44,925 bases of DNA, from positions 1 through 44,925 of the IMG/VR virus record IMGVR_UViG_3300028883_000709; one strand, 5' to 3'. A model generated the notes under the pieces. It made no database searches and had not been told where the DNA came from. It worked only from the letters and a program-made list of their open reading frames with translations. This document shows, one piece after another, positions 40,611 through 44,925 of the stretch. This DNA comes from a virus. Every line of letters starts with the position of its first letter. Position 1 is the first letter of the stretch. A program made the translations under genes and the position numbers.

Positions 40611-40659
40611 GGCGGTCTTTGACAATCTCCTTTTAAAGAGCTGTGTTCATGGAACCGCC
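40611..40659 (-). ncRNA. Very short hairpin RNA with acceptor-like stem
   Basis: GGCGGTT pairs with GACCGCC (7 bp, GC-rich in an AT-rich genome) around only 35 bases, including CTCT-TTAAAA-GGAG. Too short for D and T arms. An alternative hairpin TCATGG/CCATGA competes with it. It lies between tRNA-Lys and tRNA-Ala. Confidence 0.3.
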
Positions 40660-40674
40660 GAAACCATGAGTCGT

Positions 40675-40745
40675 GGACCGGATGGGAATCGAACCCACCC
40701 AGAAACCTTGCAAGGGTCTCTCGCCAGCCTTGGTACATTCCAGCC
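40675..40745 (-). tRNA. tRNA-Ala(TGC)
   Basis: Acceptor GGCTGGA/TCCGGTC (two G-U), anticodon stem AGACC/GGTTT around CTTGCAA (TGC), T arm TGGG-TTCGATT-CCCA. The D arm is weak and the T stem only 4 bp if the acceptor is drawn this way. Confidence 0.75.
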
Positions 40746-40751
40746 CATTGT

Positions 40752-40835
40752 TAAGTGTAGCAGGATTCTAACCTACTCCGGTGATCAAGCCAGCTTAAAG
40801 ACTTTTGGTGAACTTAATCACCGAGCCATACACCC
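40752..40835 (-). tRNA. Aberrant tRNA-like gene, possibly Leu
   Basis: Acceptor GGGTGTA/TACACTT (two G-U), T arm GTAGG-TTAGAAT-CCTGC (loop TTAGAAT in place of TTCGAAT) and a class II length of 84. The middle is ambiguous: GGTGA-TTAAGT-TCACC, or AAGTC-TTTAAGCT-GGCTT with an 8-base loop carrying TAA. CTGG/CCGG may be a variable arm. Leu(TAA) is plausible since no other Leu gene was found. Confidence 0.45.
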
Positions 40836-40851
40836 GTATCTTAAATAAATT

Positions 40852-40977
40852 TTATCTTTTACTCTTTTCCGGTTTTATTTTTTTTCCAACTGGGTCTTTT
40901 TCTTTTGGAGGAGATTTAACTTTATATCCATCTTTATCATCATTTGTCCAGGTTCGTTTTTCTTCTTTAATATTCAT
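40852..40977 (-). CDS. Small basic protein, unknown
   Basis: An ATG at 40977, overlapping the stop of the endonuclease gene, opens a 41-residue frame (MNIKEEKRTWTNDDKDGYKV at the start) ending in KPEKSKR. Highly charged and probably disordered. Coupled to the endonuclease gene. Confidence 0.4.
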   Translation of the reverse strand: MNIKEEKRTWTNDDKDGYKVKSPPKEKDPVGKKIKPEKSKR

Positions 40978-41629
40978 TTTCAAATTGTTTTAAGGGTATA
41001 CCAAATTTTTGGTAACGGGGATCATCACCTATTATTATAAGTAAATCTAAATCATTAGTTTTAACTGCGTCTTTCATTTTATGATTCATTTTTTCAGTTA
41101 CCCATCCTTTGTATTCAATATACTTATTTTCATTTACTACAAAATCAGGATAATATTTTCTAGGTTTTCCTTCTAATGTAGTGTATGGAAATCCTTTTGT
41201 ATTTCTTTTCCAATTTAATTGTTTTTCATCAAGAATTTTAGCTACTTTTATTTCTTCTTTATTTAATTTCATATTTTCTCCAAGCCAATTAGTATATGAA
41301 ATTTGTTTAGCTTTTCCTCCTCCTTCTCTAAAACCTCCCATTTTAGAAGTATCAGCTACCATATTATGTTTTTTACCTGTATTTTTAATTTTTGATAACT
41401 CGTGCCCGCATTTTACACTACAAGTTTTTCTATTTGTTTTATATTTTGTACCACATATTGGACAAATTTTATAAGAAATAATATAATTCTTAGATAATTT
41501 TTTTCTTACCTTTTCGTTTATTTCTTTTCGTTTAGCTTTAGTACTAAATCCTTTAGCACATTTATTTGAACAAAATCTTCCTGAAGCATAAGAACCGTCA
41601 TGTTTACAACCACAATTTTCGCATTTCAT
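40967..41629 (-). CDS. Putative homing endonuclease, PD-(D/E)XK type
   Basis: This 220-residue protein has two four-Cys clusters (MKCENCGCKHDG...FCSNKCAKG; KICPICGTKY...CSVKCGHEL) and a C-terminal nuclease core: KILDEKQLNWKRN, FPYTTLEG, YYPDFVVNENKYIEYKGW (PD 161-162, E-x-K 172-174). It shares this core with the products at 36319 and 39073. It sits between a tRNA-like gene and tRNA-Trp. Confidence 0.75.
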   Translation of the reverse strand: MKCENCGCKHDGSYASGRFCSNKCAKGFSTKAKRKEINEKVRKKLSKNYIISYKICPICGTKYKTNRKTCSVKCGHELSKIKNTGKKHNMVADTSKMGGFREGGGKAKQISYTNWLGENMKLNKEEIKVAKILDEKQLNWKRNTKGFPYTTLEGKPRKYYPDFVVNENKYIEYKGWVTEKMNHKMKDAVKTNDLDLLIIIGDDPRYQKFGIPLKQFENEY

Positions 41630-41688
41630 AATGTTTTATTTTATATATTCATTATAAAATTTGAACTATGTATAATAGTTTTGATTAG

Positions 41689-41759
41689 CAGGAGTACTAG
41701 GATTCGAACCCAGATCCTCGGGGTTGGAATCCGAGATGCTACCATTACACCATACTCCT
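41689..41759 (-). tRNA. tRNA-Trp(CCA)
   Basis: Acceptor AGGAGTA/TACTCCT with G discriminator (typical of Trp), anticodon stem CTCGG/CCGAG region around TTCCAAC (CCA; innermost pair A-C), T arm CTGGG-TTCGAAT-CCTAG. Confidence 0.8.
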
Positions 41760-41801
41760 ATGGAAGCAAATCAGTCTACTGAAAAAAGGAAGTAAACCTC
41801 A

Positions 41802-41883
41802 ATGCTGCGGTACCGACCGGATTCGAACCGGCAATCTCCTCCGTGACAGGGAGGCAACATTCTCGCAAATATGCTGCGGTACC
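41802..41883. repeat. 13-bp direct repeat flanking tRNA-Asp copy 2
   Basis: ATGCTGCGGTACC occurs at 41802-41814 and 41871-41883, covering the two acceptor strands plus 6 bases outside. The palindromic GGTACC explains 6 of the bases; the remaining identity is unexplained and could mark a recombination event. Confidence 0.6.
41808..41883 (-). tRNA. tRNA-Asp(GTC), copy 2
   Basis: Acceptor GGTACCG/CGGTACC with G discriminator, D arm GCAT/ATGT, anticodon stem CCTCC/GGAGG around CTGTCAC (GTC), T arm GCCGG-TTCGAAT-CCGGT. It has little similarity to the first tRNA-Asp outside the loop. Confidence 0.85.
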
Positions 41884-41884
41884 A

Positions 41885-41996
41885 TAAGTCGAGAAAATCG
41901 AGAGAGATAACAGGCGGATTTGAACCGCATCTATTGTTCCAAATACAATTTGCTAACCACTTAGCACGAAGTAACTCATCTCTTCACTACGACTTA
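41885..41996 (-). tRNA. tRNA-Gln(TTG)-like with extended stems
   Basis: Core at 41902-41983: AGAGATG/TATCTCT acceptor, D arm TGCT-AAGTGGTT-AGCA (41951-41966), anticodon stem ATTGT/ACAAT around ATTTGGA (TTG; 41933-41949), T arm GCGG-TTCAAAT-CCGC. Ten extra bases lie between acceptor and D arm, and four between T stem and acceptor. A further perfect 7-bp stem TAAGTCG/CGACTTA encloses the whole element. Confidence 0.6.
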
Positions 41997-42009
41997 ATTT
42001 TTAATATTT

Positions 42010-42276
42010 TTAAGATATTTTTAATATTGTTAAATCACCATCTTTTCCTTTTCCAATTACAAATTTAAAATGATTTAATATTGTACAACCATCAAAATCT
42101 AAATCTTCTCTATAACCTATTCCGGTTTTCATATTATAAACTAAACTTTCATCTTCTTCAAGTTTAATTTTTACTTTTTTTGTAAATGGATTATATCGAG
42201 GTTTAATACCCCAACATTTTCCACAATGGGTTTTTTCTTTAAAAACTTTTTTAACCTGTTTTACTGTTAATTTCAT
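42010..42276 (-). CDS. Small unknown protein with CxxC
   Basis: This 88-residue protein has HCGKCWGIKPRYNPFTKK near residue 17, a CxxC that may bind metal, then strand-rich sequence. No family recognised. It has a promoter-like site upstream at about 42293. Confidence 0.5.
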   Translation of the reverse strand: MKLTVKQVKKVFKEKTHCGKCWGIKPRYNPFTKKVKIKLEEDESLVYNMKTGIGYREDLDFDGCTILNHFKFVIGKGKDGDLTILKIS

Positions 42277-42292
42277 AATATTTTTAATTTAA

Positions 42293-42321
42293 TAATAATA
42301 TAATAAAAATATCTGACAAAT
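42293..42321 (-). promoter_or_regulatory. Candidate promoter
   Basis: On the - strand TTTGTCAGATATTTTTATTATATTATTA, sharing TTTGTCAGA and TTATTATATT with the site at 44604. The final TTTG of the second box is replaced by TTAT. It lies upstream of the 42276 start. Confidence 0.5.
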
Positions 42322-42344
42322 AAAAATTTATTTCATAAAAAATG

Positions 42345-42429
42345 AGCGCCATATCGGAATCGAACCGACATCGCCTGATTGGAAGTCAGGTATAATCCGG
42401 ATGTTACTCCTCCATTATACTAATGGCGC
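42345..42429 (-). tRNA. tRNA-Gly(TCC) with enlarged D arm
   Basis: Acceptor GCGCCAT/ATGGCGC, anticodon stem CCTGA/TCAGG around CTTCCAA (TCC), T arm GTCGG-TTCGATT-CCGAT: all canonical. The D region is 30 bases instead of about 16 and forms a 7-bp stem GTATAAT/ATTATAC topped by GGA...TCC. The rest of the tRNA is intact, so this looks like a true expansion. Confidence 0.8.
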
Positions 42430-42433
42430 ATGG

Positions 42434-42552
42434 TAGCGGAGGTAGGATTTTCACCTACAATTTTCAATCTTATGATAATTGACGTTGAAACTCATGTTTT
42501 TACTACATCGAAAATGAGAAAGTTAACTTGAGTGTTGTTTAACTTCTCCGCT
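42434..42552 (-). tRNA. Giant tRNA-like gene with CAT anticodon
   Basis: Acceptor AGCGGAG/CTCCGCT (42435-42441 with 42546-42552) and adjacent T arm GTAGG-TGAAAAT-CCTAC are perfect. Anticodon arm CAATT-ATCATAA-GATTG (42465-42481) gives CAT with T33 and A37. Between acceptor and anticodon arm are about 64 bases instead of 19, forming AAGTTAA/TTAACTT and CTCAT/ATGAG hairpins. Total 118 bases plus discriminator. Could be Met or Ile(CAT). Confidence 0.6.
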
Positions 42553-42558
42553 ATATTG

Positions 42559-42631
42559 TGACCCCGGTGAGGTTCGAACTCACGACCCCATGATTAAAAG
42601 TCATGTGCTCTGCCAACTGAGCTACGAGGTC
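42559..42631 (-). tRNA. tRNA-Lys(TTT)
   Basis: Acceptor GACCTCG/CGGGGTC, anticodon stem CATGA/TCATG around CTTTTAA (TTT, reads AAA), T arm GTGAG-TTCGAAC-CTCAC. Fully canonical; first tRNA of the array in transcription order after the terminator at 42664. Confidence 0.93.
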
Positions 42632-42663
42632 AAATATCAACATGTCAAAGAACAATCATAAAA

Positions 42664-42696
42664 AAAGCGGGAAACTTTTGAGGTTTGCCCGCTTTT
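42664..42696. terminator. Terminator upstream of the tRNA array
   Basis: Stem AAAGCGGG.AAAC with GTTT-G-CCCGCTTT (one bulge), loop TTTTGAG. On the - strand it is followed by seven T. It separates the 42.7-44.9 kb genes from the tRNA array. Confidence 0.9.
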
Positions 42697-42717
42697 CCGT
42701 GAAGCTATTTATAAAAA

Positions 42718-42789
42718 TTATTCTTCTCGGGACGCGAGCAAATGGAATCCATTAATACCTTTATTGGCATTCCAATTCACGTCTTTCAT
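42718..42789 (-). CDS. Possible very small peptide
   Basis: An ATG at 42789 opens a 23-codon frame (MKDVNWNANKGINGFHLLAS at the start) ending in TAA at 42718. The DNA also forms a CTCG/CGAG hairpin and is less AT-rich than the flanks, so it may instead be a structured leader or RNA. Little support. Confidence 0.2.
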   Translation of the reverse strand: MKDVNWNANKGINGFHLLASREE

Positions 42790-42884
42790 ATGTCTCGCTG
42801 TGCGTATCATTTTTTGCGTTTTCTAAATTTTATTTATTTTATTATATATCAAGAGAAAAGTTTTCGTTTTTTAAACTAAATGCA

Positions 42885-43016
42885 CTAAAAAAGAAAATTT
42901 ATTCCTCCTACTCCAATAGTTATTTTTCCAAGTCCTACTAATATTGCAAAAATTGCTAATAATAAAGTTGCTACTATTATTATCCATTCTCTTTTACTAT
43001 AAGTATATTTTTTCAT
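42885..43016 (-). CDS. Small membrane protein
   Basis: An ATG at 43016 opens a 43-residue frame: basic start KKYTYSKREW, one long hydrophobic segment (IIIVATLLLAIFAILVGLG), short tail. Promoter-like site directly upstream at 43035-43058. Unknown function. Confidence 0.6.
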   Translation of the reverse strand: MKKYTYSKREWIIIVATLLLAIFAILVGLGKITIGVGGINFLF

Positions 43017-43034
43017 ATATTAAATTATTATAGA

Positions 43035-43058
43035 CAAATATAAATAAAAATTTTGAAA
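43035..43058 (-). promoter_or_regulatory. Candidate Bacteroidetes-type promoter
   Basis: The - strand reads TTTCAAAATTTTTATTTATATTTG, with TTTC and TATATTTG boxes at the same spacing as the sites at 33869 and 44604. It lies 19 bases upstream of the 43016 start. Confidence 0.65.
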
Positions 43059-43090
43059 TAAAAAAATTTTAAGTGTTAAAAAATGTTAAA

Positions 43091-43339
43091 TTATTCAGAA
43101 GGCCATATACAACGTTTATAATTTATACTTATCGATTTATCAGGATAAGATTCTGGATCATCTCTAATAATACGTAAGTATTCATTCTTTTCTTTTAGTT
43201 CTTTTATTTTCTTATCTTTCCAATCTTTTTTCCATTTCATATATTTCATAGGAATATCAAAATAATTGAACCCAGTTTTCTTTTTATAAATTTCTCTTAT
43301 TTCTGTTTCTTTAATTTCCATTCTATTTTTCTTTTGCAT
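43091..43339 (-). CDS. Small basic protein, unknown
   Basis: This 82-residue protein is Lys/Glu-rich and mostly helical (KYMKWKKDWKDKKIKELKEK), ending in INYKRCIWPSE. No motif recognised. It lies 10 bases from the 43350 gene. Confidence 0.5.
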   Translation of the reverse strand: MQKKNRMEIKETEIREIYKKKTGFNYFDIPMKYMKWKKDWKDKKIKELKEKNEYLRIIRDDPESYPDKSISINYKRCIWPSE

Positions 43340-43349
43340 GAATCAATAA

Positions 43350-43847
43350 TTATTTATCTTTTTTAAATATAGGGAAAGTATAATCTGCTTCTTTTTTAGG
43401 AGGTACAAATTCTCTATGATTACAAATTTTCTTATAAAAATTATAATCATATATATTTTCTAAATTTAAGTTAATTTCTGAATCTTCAAATAAATTAAAC
43501 CATATCCATGATCTATCTCCTTCAACTATAATACGACAATCATTATCTCTTTTATTAAAAATAAATCTAACAAAATAAAATCCTTTGTAATCCATCACAT
43601 ACTTATTCCAAACTTTATCATATGTTATAGGGATTCCCCTTTTCATTTGTCTTTCTATTTTAAAAATAAAAAATCCTTTGTCCCACCATATTTTAGATTT
43701 CAGAAAAGCATATAAAAATCCCGAAAACCATAATAAAAAATATGGAATTCCTATCCATAAAATTAATTTAAAAATAAGAAACCAATCTATACTAAAAATT
43801 AAATCTATTATTTTTTCCCAATTTATTTCTGATAAAAAATTGTCCAT
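43350..43847 (-). CDS. Membrane-anchored unknown protein
   Basis: This 165-residue protein has an aromatic-rich hydrophobic region at about 20-50 (FLIFKLILWIGIPYFLLWFS), probably one or two membrane spans, then a polar domain. No family recognised. It overlaps the upstream gene by one base. Confidence 0.5.
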   Translation of the reverse strand: MDNFLSEINWEKIIDLIFSIDWFLIFKLILWIGIPYFLLWFSGFLYAFLKSKIWWDKGFFIFKIERQMKRGIPITYDKVWNKYVMDYKGFYFVRFIFNKRDNDCRIIVEGDRSWIWFNLFEDSEINLNLENIYDYNFYKKICNHREFVPPKKEADYTFPIFKKDK

Positions 43848-44056
43848 TAGTTAAAAGATATAAGTATTTCTATATCAGATATAATAGCTTTCTTAGAAAT
43901 GAATAATTTATGTTGTTTTTCTATCGCATTTTTATATCCTTTTTCTTGTACAAGAAAAAGTTCTTCAAAAGTTACATCATTTTTATTATAACAATAAAAT
44001 ATTAATTCATAACCATCAAATAAAGTAGCATTAGTATTATATCTTCCTTTATTCAT
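43847..44056 (-). CDS. Small unknown protein
   Basis: This 69-residue soluble protein (FDGYELIFYCYNKNDVTFEE) shows no recognised domain. Its stop overlaps the next start by one base. Confidence 0.5.
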   Translation of the reverse strand: MNKGRYNTNATLFDGYELIFYCYNKNDVTFEELFLVQEKGYKNAIEKQHKLFISKKAIISDIEILISFN

Positions 44057-44067
44057 AATAATTATTA

Positions 44068-44574
44068 TTAAAATGAAAAATCATAATATTCTTTCTTAAC
44101 TCCAAATATAATATTAACTTTATCATATTCGTAGTGTTCTTTCGTAAGTCCTGGAATAACTGTAACAATTAATGCATCAATATATTCTCCTCCTGCATAT
44201 TTATATGCTTCATGAAGTTTAGAAGAATTATCTGCAAATTCTTTGCGTACTTCGTCTGTAAAAGTTATTTGACGACTTTTTGATCTCCAAGCACCCCATT
44301 TATAATAAAGTGTTATTTTAGGACCTGTTAATTCTTTATATTCATAATCTTGAGAATCTGACATTCCTAAATTATCAGTTCTTTTAGGATCATATCTTTG
44401 AATTACACATGTTTTCTTTTCTTCATTAACTTCTAGTACTTCATAAGCATGACGATCAGTCCAATAAAGTACAGTAGCACCTTTTCCTACTACAGGAACA
44501 GATTCATTATTACTCATTAAATGATTAAAAAGAGAACCGGTTTGTGTTCCAAGTTTCATTTTATTCGCTTTCAT
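44068..44574 (-). CDS. Unknown protein with strand-rich domain
   Basis: This 168-residue protein has an ordered strand-rich part (GKGATVLYWTDRHAYEVLEV, then CVIQRYDPKR) that resembles small beta-barrel phage proteins, but no family is recognised. Its own promoter-like site lies at 44604-44629. Confidence 0.55.
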   Translation of the reverse strand: MKANKMKLGTQTGSLFNHLMSNNESVPVVGKGATVLYWTDRHAYEVLEVNEEKKTCVIQRYDPKRTDNLGMSDSQDYEYKELTGPKITLYYKWGAWRSKSRQITFTDEVRKEFADNSSKLHEAYKYAGGEYIDALIVTVIPGLTKEHYEYDKVNIIFGVKKEYYDFSF

Positions 44575-44603
44575 AATACTTGTCTTTTATTGTTTTGTTA
44601 TAA

Positions 44604-44629
44604 CAAATATAATAATTTTTTCTGACAAA
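44604..44629 (-). promoter_or_regulatory. Candidate Bacteroidetes-type promoter
   Basis: The - strand reads TTTGTCAGAAAAAATTATTATATTTG, with TTTG and TATATTTG boxes matching the Bacteroidetes -33 and -7 elements (TTTG; TAnnTTTG), though closer together than usual. It lies 30 bases upstream of the 44574 start. Confidence 0.7.
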
Positions 44630-44639
44630 TAAAAATTTT

Positions 44640-44864
44640 TTATAGATTATTTTCATCTTTTATAAAAGCATTTTTAACACGAGGATTTTTCTTAATTCCA
44701 TTTATAAACTGCCAGGGATTTGTTATTCCATAAAATTCTTTTTTATAATTATTATCATAAATAACTACAACGCAGTATGTCTTTTCTTTTAATGGAACAT
44801 AACCATCAAAGAATTTTTTTGGATTTGTAGAAAAGCCGTCCTTTAAAAAATCTTTATTAAACAT
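44640..44864 (-). CDS. Small unknown protein
   Basis: The ATG at 44864 follows an A-rich leader typical of this genome and gives 74 residues (MFNKDFLKDGFSTNPKKFFD at the start). A longer in-frame ATG at 44909 would add an unlikely hydrophobic leader. The middle has YCVVVIYDNNYKKEFYG strands. No family recognised. Confidence 0.5.
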   Translation of the reverse strand: MFNKDFLKDGFSTNPKKFFDGYVPLKEKTYCVVVIYDNNYKKEFYGITNPWQFINGIKKNPRVKNAFIKDENNL

Positions 44865-44925
44865 TATTTCTTTTTTGTATTTATTTCGTATTAAATAAAA
44901 AAAGACCAAGTCGCTTAGCGTCCTG

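Overview
The window is about 45 kb of an AT-rich genome that reads as a large tailed phage with a T4-like capsid and a Bacteroidetes host. The phage evidence is a gp23-like major capsid protein next to a gp21-like prohead protease, a large tRNA array interleaved with putative homing endonucleases, and tight runs of short unknown genes. The host evidence is a secreted protein with PKD domains and a type B type-IX-secretion (T9SS) C-terminal domain, several lysine/leucine-rich signal peptides and lipoboxes, A-rich leaders in place of Shine-Dalgarno sites, and promoter-like sites ending in TATATTTG (the Bacteroidetes TAnnTTTG box). TAA, TAG and TGA are all used as stops, so there is no sign of recoding.

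Region 1 (1-15.9 kb, + strand) is one tightly packed glycan operon: a split transketolase, two B12-binding radical SAM enzymes around a small HAD phosphatase, four or five methyltransferases, about eight glycosyltransferase-like proteins, an SDR-like protein, and a DegT-fold protein whose PLP lysine position holds histidine, as in sugar 3-dehydratases of the ColD type. It probably builds an unusual deoxy/branched/methylated glycan for the virion or host surface. It ends at a bidirectional hairpin shared with the opposing capsid genes.

Region 2 (15.9-20.3 kb, - strand) holds the major capsid protein and a fused protease-scaffold protein containing a 14-residue tryptophan repeat.

Region 3 (20.5-32.7 kb, - strand) contains a metallophosphatase, a peptide deformylase, a guanylate-kinase-like protein and tRNA-Arg, then an envelope block: two barrel-like exported proteins, two lipoproteins, a polysaccharide-synthase-like membrane glycosyltransferase with a HEAT-repeat membrane protein and a YaiO-like outer-membrane protein, and an 842-residue T9SS cargo protein.

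Region 4 (32.7-42.7 kb, - strand) is an RNA-rich zone. It has about 20 recognisable tRNA genes, an RNase P RNA gene (P1, P2, P3 and P4 with its bulged U all pair) directly followed by a tRNA-like gene, and several non-canonical tRNA-like or structured RNAs, some with enlarged D-arm regions. Three putative homing endonucleases of one family sit between tRNAs. No canonical gene was found for Leu, Phe, Tyr, Pro, Glu or Cys, so some odd loci may fill these roles. The coupling of a phage RNase P RNA with irregular tRNAs is the most striking feature of the window.

Region 5 (42.7-44.9 kb, - strand) holds short unknown genes driven by the shared promoter motif. All assignments come from reading motifs by eye; no database search was possible.
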